From: Candidatus Poribacteria bacterium
GTDB lineage: Bacteria; Poribacteria; WGA-4E; WGA-3G
Assembly: GCA_022827625.1 (NCBI GenBank)
Contig: JAJEIE010000027.1
Coordinates: 1-64,000, forward strand
Direction: 5' to 3'
Length of the DNA: 64,000 nt
The notes under the pieces are model-generated. The model made no database searches. It was not told where the DNA came from and was given only the letters and a program-made list of their open reading frames with translations. Below, piece by piece: positions 34,109 to 42,216 of the stretch. Position numbers and translations under genes: made by a program. Every line of letters starts with the position of its first letter. The first letter of the stretch is position 1.

Positions 34109-34168
34109 TTGTAGCACAATCTTTTAGATTGTGTCTTATAAGATGCAAACTAAAAGTTTGCGCTACAA
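34109..34168. repeat. Two-hairpin repeat with terminal inverted repeats
   Basis: TTGTAGC (34109-34115) and GCTACAA (34162-34168) bracket two perfect hairpins: CACAATCT-TTT-AGATTGTG (34115-34133) and GCAAACT-AAA-AGTTTGC (34145-34161). The second stem resembles the hairpin at 26683-26701. It lies between the lipoprotein and LarA-like genes on the minus strand. Confidence 0.8.
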
Positions 34169-34230
34169 ATACGGAACCCGCGTTAAACTTCATAAAACTT
34201 CGCCAATGCAAGTTAAAATAGGATCTGAAT

Positions 34231-34881
34231 TTACGCTTTACCTTTGGTTACAAAAGTTACGCTGACATCAAAAGAGTTGCCAGCAGCATCTGAGATTTTA
34301 CCAACGATGACGTAGACGGTTTCGTTGGCGAGCTCTCTACCTTTGACGAGTTCAAGGGTTGCTTTGCTGCCTTCGACTTTGCCAAGCCAACCCACATTAT
34401 TCCCGCCTTCGGTTTGGAGTGTGATGTTACCAAAGACATCTTCACTGAACTGAATCACAATCTTCCCGTCGCTGTTGATAGGTTCGGGATCAACATCTGT
34501 GTCACCGTCTTTGACCGTACCGCCCGTGATAGTCGGCGCGGAGCAGCAAGGCGCGGTAACGGTATAGGTGAGCGTCTGGGTGCCGTCTGCCCAAGTAATC
34601 GTCAGATTCAGAGGACCTGGCGTGAAGGGACCGGCGACGGTCGCCGTTTTGCCTGCAACTGTGACAACACCGGCACTCGCCGTAACATCAGCGGGTTTGT
34701 TGTCGAAGGTCATCGTAATAGTCCCATTTGCGGCAATCTCTGAACCATGTGGCGGGGCTGCGCTGACGAAGTTAGCTGGGATGGGTTCTGCGTCTTCTTC
34801 GTCACTACCACAACCAATTATCGGTGAAAGGGCGAGCAAGCCTGCCAGTAGCAATACTGAGCTTCTAAGCAACTTGGTCAT
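34231..34881 (-). CDS. Lipoprotein with Ig-like domains
   Basis: This 216-residue protein starts at ATG 34881 behind AGGAGTT. A lipobox (PIIGC, Cys24) follows a hydrophobic signal, so it should be lipid-anchored in the outer membrane or periplasm. Two Ig-like beta-sandwich units follow: AAPPHGSEIAANGTITMTFDN (Big_5-like opening) with WADGTQTLTYTVT, and GGTVKDGDTDVDPEPINSDG with IVIQFSEDV. A cluster PCCSAP separates them. It is probably a surface scaffold or binding protein of unknown partner. Confidence 0.85.
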   Translation of the reverse strand: MTKLLRSSVLLLAGLLALSPIIGCGSDEEDAEPIPANFVSAAPPHGSEIAANGTITMTFDNKPADVTASAGVVTVAGKTATVAGPFTPGPLNLTITWADGTQTLTYTVTAPCCSAPTITGGTVKDGDTDVDPEPINSDGKIVIQFSEDVFGNITLQTEGGNNVGWLGKVEGSKATLELVKGRELANETVYVIVGKISDAAGNSFDVSVTFVTKGKA

Positions 34882-34909
34882 TAGCGTTAACTCCTGAATC
34901 TACCCAAAA

Positions 34910-35662
34910 TTACTGTGCCACTACGGGATTCTTCAGCACGCCAATTCCCTCAATCTCAATTTCAACGACATCACCGGCTTTCAGAGCAGTCGTTGTGCCG
35001 GGTGTGCCCGTAAAGATTGCGTCTCCGGGTTCAAGCGTTATCGCTTGTGAAATGAAACTCACAATCGTCGTTACCGGAAAGATAAGGTCTGCAGTGGTCT
35101 GCTTCTGAACGACTTCGCCGTTGATACGCGTCTCCAATTGTGCGTCGGTGTAGTCAAGATCGGTAACGAGGACGGGACCTATGGGTCCAAAGGTGTCGGA
35201 TGCTTTCGCACGCCACCACTGTAGATCGTTGCTCTGCCATGTGCGTGCGCTGACATCGTTTCCGCACGTCACACCCAATATGTTGGCGGCGGCTTCTTCG
35301 GGTGTCGCTTTTCGGGTCTGTTTCTTCATGATGACGACGAGTTCGCCTTCGGCATGGACATCGTCATCACCGTCTGGTAATTCTATATTGCCGCCTGGAT
35401 TGTTGATACAAGAGGGGGTCTTGATGAAGATTTCGGGGTTTGTTGGTTCGGGTGCCCCGTCTAAATGACTCCGATAGTTCAGACCGACGGCTAACACCTT
35501 TGTCGGTGTTGTCGGTGCGAGGAGTTTGACATCCGCTAATGCGACGGTGTCCCCTGTTTCACTATGTTCACCGAACGGGCATCCCGATAAGACATTGAGG
35601 TTGTCTCCTGAAACGGTGCCGTAACCGATTGTGCCATTTAGTTCATATCGTGCAAGTTTCAT
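34910..35662 (-). CDS. Fumarylacetoacetate hydrolase (FAH) family protein
   Basis: This 250-residue member of the FAH/HpaG/YcgM family hydrolyses, decarboxylates or isomerises beta-diketo acids, or hydrates enoates, with a divalent metal. The signature VLAVGLNYRSHLDG is followed by PEIFIKTPSCI, the metal ligands in VHAEGELVVIM (Glu, Glu), GNDVSARTWQ, KASDTFGPIGP and FTGTPGTT. AGGAGA lies before ATG 35662. It has its own promoter at 35801-35829. Aromatic or sugar-acid catabolism is the usual setting. Confidence 0.92.
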   Translation of the reverse strand: MKLARYELNGTIGYGTVSGDNLNVLSGCPFGEHSETGDTVALADVKLLAPTTPTKVLAVGLNYRSHLDGAPEPTNPEIFIKTPSCINNPGGNIELPDGDDDVHAEGELVVIMKKQTRKATPEEAAANILGVTCGNDVSARTWQSNDLQWWRAKASDTFGPIGPVLVTDLDYTDAQLETRINGEVVQKQTTADLIFPVTTIVSFISQAITLEPGDAIFTGTPGTTTALKAGDVVEIEIEGIGVLKNPVVAQ

Positions 35663-35706
35663 AAGTAGTCTCCTTTTTATTTGTTGCTGGTTGTTAGTTG
35701 TCGGTT

Positions 35707-35735
35707 GTTAGTAACCCGTTGTGCGGGTTGCTAAC
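35707..35735. repeat. 12-bp stem-loop
   Basis: GTTAGTAACCCG, loop TTGTG, CGGGTTGCTAAC with one T-G wobble. It lies in the leader of the FAH gene on the minus strand, so it could affect FAH translation, but repeat origin is more likely. Confidence 0.6.
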
Positions 35736-35800
35736 GTCCATAATACCCACAACGATCTTTGGTCGAAAACCTTAACTTTGATAATTGATGACCGATAGCC

Positions 35801-35829
35801 ATTTTACCGTGTATCCGGTGGATTGTCAA
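35801..35829 (-). promoter_or_regulatory. Promoter of the FAH gene
   Basis: On the minus strand TTGACA (35829-35824), 17-bp spacer, TAAAAT (35806-35801). The transcript would start near 35794 and have a leader of about 130 nt that includes the stem at 35707-35735. Confidence 0.75.
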
Positions 35830-35847
35830 TTTATTTCTTGAAATTGG

Positions 35848-35876
35848 CGGTCAGCCATCAGCAGTCAGCGGTCAGT
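35848..35876. repeat. TCAGCAGTCAGC-type short-period repeat
   Basis: A tract of loosely repeated GTCAGC/CAGTCAGC units. Similar tracts lie at 37048-37079, 51787-51810 and 56396-56428, always next to gene ends. Confidence 0.6.
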
Positions 35877-35883
35877 AAGCGTC

Positions 35884-35911
35884 GCGAGTTGGAACTCGCT
35901 CCTACAGAAGA
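35884..35911. repeat. Short hairpin unit with TCCTACAGAAGAA tail
   Basis: GCGAGTT-GG-AACTCGC followed directly by TCCTACAGAAGAA. The unit at 53413-53441 has a different stem but the same GG loop and the same tail, so the two are one repeat type with interchangeable stem sequence. Confidence 0.75.
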
Positions 35912-35924
35912 AGCGGTGGCTAAT

Positions 35925-35953
35925 TTGACTTTTCGCTTAAAATATGGTAAAAT
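35925..35953 (+). promoter_or_regulatory. Promoter of argC
   Basis: TTGACT (35925-35930), 17-bp spacer, TAAAAT (35948-35953), giving a leader of about 40 nt to ATG 36002. Confidence 0.65.
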
Positions 35954-36001
35954 TCCCATACAAAATTAACGCCTTCGTAAAAAATATACGGTAAAATGTA
36001 A

Positions 36002-37045
36002 ATGATAAAAATTGGAATTGTTGGAGCATCCGGATACAGTGGTAGTGAATTGCTGCGATTTCTTGTCAACCATCCTGGAGAACTGCAGGTAACCCTCTGC
36101 ACGTCTGAGACCTACGCTGGGCAATGTATTGATAGCGTTCTGCCGAATCTCCGCGGGTTCCTGTCTGCTAAATTTGAACCGTTAGCTATTGATTCTCTCA
36201 AAGACAGAGTGGATGCTGTTGTGCTTGCTGTCCCACACAAGGTTGCGATGTCATTTGTGCCACAAATTTTGGCGCAAGGTTTACGTATCGTCGATTTCAG
36301 TGCCGACTACCGACTTAAGGATGCCGAGACCTACGAGGCTTGGTATCATGTGGCGCATACAAGCACGGACCTGATACCAAAATCAGTGTATGGTTTACCC
36401 GAACGGTATCGCGATTGTATCCGTTCTGCACAGCTCGTCGCAAATCCTGGGTGTTATCCAACAAGTGCGATACTGGCAGCGATGCCTTTCGTTGCTCAGG
36501 GTGTCGTGGCGTTAGATTCTATCATTGTTGACTCGAAGTCGGGGATTTCCGGTGCCGGTCCAAAGCCGAGTGGAAATACACACTATCCGAATCGAGAGTC
36601 TAACGCTGTTGCTTACAATATCGGTGTACATCGGCATACCCCGGAGATTGAACAGGAGTTAACGGCTGTCGCATCAGAACCGGTTTGTGTAACGTTTACA
36701 CCACACCTTGTCCCGATGACCCGCGGCATTCTCAGCACGGTTTATATGCGTCTCACAGAAGAGATGTCCACCGAAGAAGCCCTTGATATATATGCCACTT
36801 TTTACGAAAACGAGCCGTTCGTTCGGGTGCTACCCTCCGGCATGTATCCAGAGACGAAAGCCGTCCTTGGCAGCAACTATTGCGATGTGGGACTCGAAGT
36901 GGATACGAGAACAGGTCGTATTGTCGCTATGGCAGCGATTGATAACCTTGGTAAAGGCGCAGCGGGTGCTGTCGTTCAGAATCTCAACCTGATGTTCGGT
37001 TTCAAGGAGACTGCTGGGCTGAAAGTGCCGGGGATGATGCCTTAG
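36002..37045 (+). CDS. argC: N-acetyl-gamma-glutamyl-phosphate reductase
   Basis: This 347-residue enzyme is the third step of arginine biosynthesis, reducing N-acetylglutamyl phosphate to the semialdehyde with NADPH. The nucleotide-binding GIVGASGYSGSELLR opens the protein, the catalytic Cys151 is in VANPGCYPTSAILA, and SGISGAGPKPSGNTHYPNRESN plus PHLVPMTRGI are family signatures. It is full length for the long-type ArgC. No other arginine gene is present, so the operon is split in this genome. There is no clear Shine-Dalgarno before ATG 36002. Confidence 0.96.
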   Translation: MIKIGIVGASGYSGSELLRFLVNHPGELQVTLCTSETYAGQCIDSVLPNLRGFLSAKFEPLAIDSLKDRVDAVVLAVPHKVAMSFVPQILAQGLRIVDFSADYRLKDAETYEAWYHVAHTSTDLIPKSVYGLPERYRDCIRSAQLVANPGCYPTSAILAAMPFVAQGVVALDSIIVDSKSGISGAGPKPSGNTHYPNRESNAVAYNIGVHRHTPEIEQELTAVASEPVCVTFTPHLVPMTRGILSTVYMRLTEEMSTEEALDIYATFYENEPFVRVLPSGMYPETKAVLGSNYCDVGLEVDTRTGRIVAMAAIDNLGKGAAGAVVQNLNLMFGFKETAGLKVPGMMP

Positions 37046-37047
37046 GA

Positions 37048-37079
37048 TGGCTGTCAGCAGTCGGCTGTCGGCTGTCAGT
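37048..37079. repeat. TCAGCAGTCGGC-type short-period repeat
   Basis: Loosely repeated GGCTGTCAGCAGTCGGCTGT units starting 3 nt after the argC stop, of the same kind as those at 35848, 51787 and 56396. The segment up to 37170 also contains CCGAAAGCC/CCGAGAACC repeats. Confidence 0.6.
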
Positions 37080-37170
37080 TAAGAGAAACTTGTGGGAGTT
37101 ACAATATTTGTCGATGCCACAAACATCTTTTTACCGAAAGCCGAGAACCGAAAGCCAAACGCCAAAAATT

Positions 37171-38322
37171 ATGGTTGTTGCGGGTGAACCTTCCGGTGAT
37201 CTGCACGCTTCTCACGTTGTTCATCGACTTAAGGCACTTTGTCCGGACGTGAAATTTTTGGGTATGGGCGGCGATCTCTTGGAAAAGGCAGGAGTGAAAC
37301 TGGATTTTCACATCCGAGATTCCGCTGTTATGGGGTTCGCCGATGTTGTCACCGTCCTACCGATGTTTCTTCGGAAACAGGCGCGTCTGAAGCGACGTAT
37401 CCGTGAAGAACGTCCGGATGTGCTACTCCTCGTTGATTTTGCCGAGTTCAATATGCCGTTAGCGAAGTACGCTCGGAACCAAGGCGTTTCGGTGGTCTAC
37501 TATATCCCACCGAAGGCTTGGGCGTGGCGTGCGGGGCGGGCGCGGAAGTTGGCGAAATGGGCTGACGTTGTTGCAGCGATCTTTCCGTTTGAAGCGGAAT
37601 TCTACCGAAGTGCTGGCGCGAATGCCGAATTTGTTGGGCACCCCCTTATCGATTTTGCAAAAACCCCTCTCTCCCTGCACGAAGCAAGAGAACGGCTCGA
37701 TTTAGACGAAACAGCGCAGACGCAGGATGCCCCTGTCATTGGGTTGATGCCCGGGAGTCGGCGTTCCGAGATTCGACACATTTTTCCCGTTATGTTGAGA
37801 GCCGCTGCGAATATCGCTAAGGTCTATCCGAACGCACAGTGGGTCCTCCCTTTAGCCCCAGGAATTTCACACGACCTGATTACGAAGTGTCAGCAGGAAT
37901 TGGTGGATATCGGTGTGCCGCCGATTAAAATTGTGGAGAAACTGACCTATCCAGCGATGCGGGCATCAACGCTGGTGCTGGTTACCTCTGGCACGGCGAC
38001 ACTTGAAGCGGCGTGTATCGGGACACCGATGGTTATCCTTTTTCGCACCTCAACACTCAACTGGAATATTATCAGGTCCTTGTCTCCTTTGAATCGGAGC
38101 GGACTTCCCAATCTGATCGCTGGACGCGACATTGTCCCTGAGCTGCTACAGACGGATCTGACGCCAACGGCACTAACGAAACTGGCTCTGGAATTCTTAG
38201 GGAATCCTGAAAAACGGGAGACGCAACAGAAAGCACTGCAAGCGGTTTATGCGCAACTCGGGACAGCCGGTGCCGCTGAACGTACTGCCGAATTGGTGTT
38301 AGATGCTGTAAAAAGTCTGTAA
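37171..38322 (+). CDS. lpxB: Lipid-A-disaccharide synthase
   Basis: This 383-residue GT19 glycosyltransferase of the inner-membrane face joins UDP-2,3-diacylglucosamine and lipid X. MVVAGEPSGDLHASHVV is the usual opening, with GMGGDLLEKAGV, AVMGFADVV, VDFAEFNMPLAKYA, YYIPPKAWAWR, VGHPLID, LMPGSRRSEI and VTSGTATLEAACIGTPMVI. ATG 37171 gives the standard length. Upstream in-frame codons (37090-37170) encode repeat-like sequence and are likely non-coding, although a start at 37114 cannot be excluded. It is followed by lpxK, so lipid A assembly genes are clustered. Confidence 0.93.
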   Translation: MVVAGEPSGDLHASHVVHRLKALCPDVKFLGMGGDLLEKAGVKLDFHIRDSAVMGFADVVTVLPMFLRKQARLKRRIREERPDVLLLVDFAEFNMPLAKYARNQGVSVVYYIPPKAWAWRAGRARKLAKWADVVAAIFPFEAEFYRSAGANAEFVGHPLIDFAKTPLSLHEARERLDLDETAQTQDAPVIGLMPGSRRSEIRHIFPVMLRAAANIAKVYPNAQWVLPLAPGISHDLITKCQQELVDIGVPPIKIVEKLTYPAMRASTLVLVTSGTATLEAACIGTPMVILFRTSTLNWNIIRSLSPLNRSGLPNLIAGRDIVPELLQTDLTPTALTKLALEFLGNPEKRETQQKALQAVYAQLGTAGAAERTAELVLDAVKSL

Positions 38323-38410
38323 AGTGCTCTAAAGTGCCTAAAGTTGTTAGGAGACTTCTTTCAACTTTACAGACTTCGCGACTTTAGTGCACTTGCAAAC
38401 TTTATTCACT

Positions 38411-39523
38411 ATGAAACTCACCCACTTTTCCGATCTCGCCTCGCTACAACTAAGGCTTCTTGCTACCCCTTTACACGTTCTATTAATTCCATTCAGCTGG
38501 CTCTATGCTACGGGACTTTGGATACGAAATCAGCTCTATGCACTCGGTGTGTTTAGGGCACAGAGACTTCCGTGTGCTGTTATCAGTGTCGGCAATATTG
38601 CTGTGGGTGGGACAGGAAAAACACCTGCTGTTATTGCGATTGCTAAACATCTTCAGAGAGCGGGTTTACGTGTTGCTATCCTACTGCGTGGTTACAAGCG
38701 CAAGGCGCGTGAGGGCATAACGATCGTCTCGGACGGTAAACAGGTATACGCCTCTGCAACGGAGAGTGGAGATGAGGCGTACATGATGGCGCAATGCCTT
38801 AGCGGCATTCCAATTATTGTGGGTAGAGAACGTTATTTGGCAGGGCAGATCGCGCTTGAGCGTTTTAATGTGGATGTTCTGCTCTTGGACGACGCATTTC
38901 AACACCGGCAGCTTGGGCGTGATGTTGATATTCTAACTGTTCCGGCAACGCATCCTTTTGGAAATCCGGCGAGGCTACTACCGGCGGGAACTTTGCGTGA
39001 GCCGCCCTCTGCGCTTCGGCGCGCCGATATTATCCTACTGACACATACGGACACCCCCGAAGTCTCTGTGTACGCTAAGGCGGCAGTGAAACGGTTAGCA
39101 CCCGACGCCCTGGTTTTGGAGAGTGTTCATCAGCCACGGTATCTCTATCCATTGCTCCGAGAGGGTAGCGGAGAACGTCAGGATATAGAGGTACTCAAAG
39201 GAAAACGGCTGCTTGCGGTTTGTGGCATTGGGAATCCAGACGCTTTTGTGGGGACCCTCACCCGATGTTCCCCAACCAGTGTTGAACTGATAGCGTTTCC
39301 TGACCATCACGTCTATGTGGAAGCGGATGCGCAGCGGATAGATACGGCGTTTCAGGCGGCAAAGGCGGATTGGGTCGTTACGACACAGAAAGATGCGCAA
39401 AAATTGGGGTCTGTTATGGGACACCAGGGGCTTCCGATATTTGTTTTGGAAGTTGCGTTGGTTGTTGCAGGAAGGGATGAGGAATTTACTGAGGTTTTGT
39501 TGGCAAGTGTTGGTAAATTGTGA
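38411..39523 (+). CDS. lpxK: Tetraacyldisaccharide 4'-kinase
   Basis: This 370-residue, N-terminally membrane-associated kinase adds the 4'-phosphate to lipid A precursor. The hydrophobic segment near residues 18-40 is followed by VISVGNIAVGGTGKTP (Walker A), LLRGYKR, GDEAYMMA, VGRERY, LLDDAFQHRQLGRDVDIL and a C-terminal DHHVY and WVVTTQKDAQKL. ATG 38411 is chosen over an upstream in-frame start because the family begins with the helix. Its gap to lpxB is 88 nt. With lpxB it shows an LPS-bearing outer membrane. Confidence 0.94.
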   Translation: MKLTHFSDLASLQLRLLATPLHVLLIPFSWLYATGLWIRNQLYALGVFRAQRLPCAVISVGNIAVGGTGKTPAVIAIAKHLQRAGLRVAILLRGYKRKAREGITIVSDGKQVYASATESGDEAYMMAQCLSGIPIIVGRERYLAGQIALERFNVDVLLLDDAFQHRQLGRDVDILTVPATHPFGNPARLLPAGTLREPPSALRRADIILLTHTDTPEVSVYAKAAVKRLAPDALVLESVHQPRYLYPLLREGSGERQDIEVLKGKRLLAVCGIGNPDAFVGTLTRCSPTSVELIAFPDHHVYVEADAQRIDTAFQAAKADWVVTTQKDAQKLGSVMGHQGLPIFVLEVALVVAGRDEEFTEVLLASVGKL

Positions 39524-39596
39524 GGATTGGTTGTCAGGCGTAGTCTTTGGAAGGTCGGGATTTGGAAGGTCGGGATTTGGAAAAAATCAACGGTAT

Positions 39597-39614
39597 GAAT
39601 GCCTTATGGCATTC
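39597..39614. repeat. Stem-loop between convergent genes
   Basis: GAATGCC-TTAT-GGCATTC. It follows a tandem GGTCGGGATTTGGAA direct repeat (39552-39580) and precedes CTCCTACAAGAGAA, a variant of the TCCTACAGAAGAA tail. It could end transcription of both lpxK and the convergent gene. Confidence 0.65.
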
Positions 39615-39633
39615 CCCGCCTCCTACAAGAGAA

Positions 39634-42168
39634 CTAAATCGCCTTGCGTTGTCGGTCGAGCCATTTGACGGAGAAATGCAGTAGATTTTCCATGATTTTA
39701 TCGTTAATTTGTACGTCCTCTTCCGTCTCATTTTTCAAGCTTGTGACGATGTATAGTCCTTTCTGAAAAGGAAGGAGTAGGAGGGGTGATGCGTTTTCAA
39801 AGCCGTTGCTTGGTAATCCTGCAGCAGCGGTATTCGTTTTAGCGAGAGATGTCCATTTTCCGAGCGGATCTAACCACATGTCGTCCAATCGGATCAGGGG
39901 TTGATCCAGCGCATGTTGATTGGTTTGATGGTTTCCGTTCAGTGGGTTCGGGGATTGGAAGATACGCGAACGTTTGCCTTGTAGTGTCGGAAAGAGTTCA
40001 TAGGTTTCTTCGCATTCGATGCCGGTCAGCGGTTCTGGGATCCACCCTGTGCCGCGTCGCTGTTTAGCACTGGCTTTGATATCTTGTCCGGAGACGAGGA
40101 CGATACCGCCTTGACTGACGAAGTTTTTAATCCGGTGTTCGGCATCGATATTCAGACGGTAGCCAGATTTGTAGATTTCTCCGTTGCCGATCCATAAAAT
40201 GTCAGTCTTTGCGAGTTTATCGGTACGCAAGTCTTGGACCTGATCGTAAATTATATGGTGTTCTTGGACGTATTCAAAACGTTCTAAGACAGGGAACTCC
40301 ACAGTCGATGTATTTCCGGTGAATGCCATAAGTTTGAGTGGCATCGCGATTTGAACTTCCGAACGTATTTTACTGGAACTTTTGGTAGTGCCATTTTCTG
40401 GTTTCCAAAGTTTCCCGTTGATAGTTGCGTCTACGTATCCCAAGATTCGATTTCGGGCACGCTGCAAACTCCGTTTTCGCTGTTCGGCTGTGTTTAAGTT
40501 GCGCGTCTGGGGATAAGCGAACGGTCCCAACGCGGCGTGCCGAATGGGGTTATTATGTATCTGCTCAATAATGGTGGTATATGCTGCGATCCGACCTCGG
40601 TTTGTGGGTAGGAGTCTCTTGGACATAGGGAATCCGTGGCGGAGTTTGTTATCGAAGTGGCGAAAGGCGTTCTCAACATTCCACCGTCGGCTGTAGCTTG
40701 CGTCAATCGACCTCAAATCAATCCGTTCCTCGTTGATATTTGTGACGTATCCGTGAACGACATTGATGCCGTGGATAGGTTCGCCGTCTGTATCGGTGAT
40801 GGCGATGTCCTCTGCGTCACGCATGTCCAAGATTGCGTCTGTCAAGCCGGTAAGACTGAAAAGTTCGGGTTGATATTTCTCTGCGCTTTCGACGATTGTG
40901 CAATAACGGCGCGGAAAAATGATGTCGGCGTCGCGGAAGGAGCGGAACTTGAAGAAGATATGTTTATAGTTTCTAATAGCGTGTCGGTGTCGGGTCGCAA
41001 CACGGTCGAACGGTTTTACTTTACGGTTGATGACGATGTCTAAGGGTAGTTTTTGAACGCTAAAAGCGGCGATCTCGTATTCGTACTTATAATCCTTTTC
41101 CCACCTTGGCGCGTCTTCCCACAGGTGGATGCGACCGAGTTGGATGGGATAGGGTGTATTGTTCTCAAAGATAATTGTGTTCCCTTCAGCGCGACACCGC
41201 AAGCCCCGGTCGTCCCGAATGTTAAGTTTATTAAGATCCTTCTTAAATTCGCATGAATATTCCCATTCGTCCTTATAGCCGTTGTTGTCCTTATCCTTGA
41301 CATTCATCAATGCGATATGTTTGTTGTTATAGTCCTTGAGGATAGCCGTATATTCCGTCGCGTCGTCACCAGAGCGGACTCGGACTTTGACGCGTGTGCC
41401 GATGAGGCGTTCGATGAGGCGTTCGTAGCTTTCCTGCTCCAAGTAACTGGTAGATTCATCTTCAAGTTCTTGGAGTCTTTTTTCAAAGTCGCCGCCTGCC
41501 GCGGTTTGGTATGCTTCATTGTATCTTGCCAATCGCGTGTCTGCCCCTCTCCTAAAACTGTTCCACACCATGCTAATGGCTTCGTCGAGTGCTTCCCTGA
41601 GGGCAATGAACATGTTTCGGATTTTCCGTCCGATTTTGTAAAGGAGGGGTGGATGGTAGACGCGCTCAAGTTCCCAAGCACGTTCGCGCAATTCGCTGGT
41701 GTTCATTGAATCGAGATAACGGATGTAAGCAACAATTCCTGCCTCACGCTCCTCGTTGGTGAAGATATAACTTGGGGCATGACCGCGTTGACGCGACTCC
41801 TCAGAGATGATTTCCATGCCTGTGATCTCAAGTCGCATGGTGCCTCGGTACCGCTGTCCGTCCTTCATCTGGAAGACGACGTATTTGTCAAGAAGTTTCT
41901 TGAGGAGTTTGTCTTTCTTAAAAAGTCTAATCAGGTACCCGATACTGCTTATCAGAAAGACGATGATGATAACACCAACGTAGACTTGCGAGTTCGCCCA
42001 CCAGCTGCGTACCTGTTTCTGTGCTTCCTCGACGACGTTTGATTCCTGTCCTATTGCCATGGGTAGGAGGGAAAACAAGATGAAAATTAGGACGAAGAGG
42101 GATGTAATAATATGAGAGAACCGTAGGCGATGTCCTAAAAGGTTTCGTGTTTTTAGGCTTTTAAACAT
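39634..42168 (-). CDS. Large two-helix membrane protein with C-terminal GATase-like region
   Basis: This 844-residue protein is of unknown function. Two hydrophobic segments (about 22-40 and 62-80) place most of the protein on one side of the membrane. The middle is rich in charged helices (KLLKKLLDKY, LQELEDESTSYLEQESYERLIERL) with a short DKDNNGYKD calcium-type loop. The C-terminal third has RTDKLAKTDILWIGNGEI and IKNFVSQGGIVLVSGQDIKA, resembling the ThuA/GATase-like 'band' in DUF4159-type proteins. ATG 42168 is preceded by GAGGAGTGG at 9 nt. It lies head-to-tail with a sugar isomerase gene. Confidence 0.6.
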   Translation of the reverse strand: MFKSLKTRNLLGHRLRFSHIITSLFVLIFILFSLLPMAIGQESNVVEEAQKQVRSWWANSQVYVGVIIIVFLISSIGYLIRLFKKDKLLKKLLDKYVVFQMKDGQRYRGTMRLEITGMEIISEESRQRGHAPSYIFTNEEREAGIVAYIRYLDSMNTSELRERAWELERVYHPPLLYKIGRKIRNMFIALREALDEAISMVWNSFRRGADTRLARYNEAYQTAAGGDFEKRLQELEDESTSYLEQESYERLIERLIGTRVKVRVRSGDDATEYTAILKDYNNKHIALMNVKDKDNNGYKDEWEYSCEFKKDLNKLNIRDDRGLRCRAEGNTIIFENNTPYPIQLGRIHLWEDAPRWEKDYKYEYEIAAFSVQKLPLDIVINRKVKPFDRVATRHRHAIRNYKHIFFKFRSFRDADIIFPRRYCTIVESAEKYQPELFSLTGLTDAILDMRDAEDIAITDTDGEPIHGINVVHGYVTNINEERIDLRSIDASYSRRWNVENAFRHFDNKLRHGFPMSKRLLPTNRGRIAAYTTIIEQIHNNPIRHAALGPFAYPQTRNLNTAEQRKRSLQRARNRILGYVDATINGKLWKPENGTTKSSSKIRSEVQIAMPLKLMAFTGNTSTVEFPVLERFEYVQEHHIIYDQVQDLRTDKLAKTDILWIGNGEIYKSGYRLNIDAEHRIKNFVSQGGIVLVSGQDIKASAKQRRGTGWIPEPLTGIECEETYELFPTLQGKRSRIFQSPNPLNGNHQTNQHALDQPLIRLDDMWLDPLGKWTSLAKTNTAAAGLPSNGFENASPLLLLPFQKGLYIVTSLKNETEEDVQINDKIMENLLHFSVKWLDRQRKAI

Positions 42169-42187
42169 CGGACCACTCCTCGGATCC

Positions 42188-42209
42188 AGCGCGGTTAGGA
42201 AACCGCGCT
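42188..42209. repeat. REP-like stem-loop
   Basis: AGCGCGGTT-AGGA-AACCGCGCT, a 9-bp perfect stem between two minus-strand genes. There is no T-run. Confidence 0.65.
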
Positions 42210-42216
42210 ACCGGAA

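Larger units (their letters stand above)
35663..36001. other. Divergent intergenic region between FAH and argC genes
   Basis: This 339-bp spacer contains no gene. It holds, in order, a stem GTTAGTAACCCG/CGGGTTGCTAAC (35707-35735), the FAH promoter, a TCAGCAGTCAGC-type repeat (35848-35876), a short hairpin unit (35884-35911) and the argC promoter. Confidence 0.8.

Noticed and set aside
35848-35876. TCAGCAGTCAGC tracts as a CRISPR array
   Set aside because: Units are short, contiguous and degenerate, with no spacers of regular length and no cas genes.
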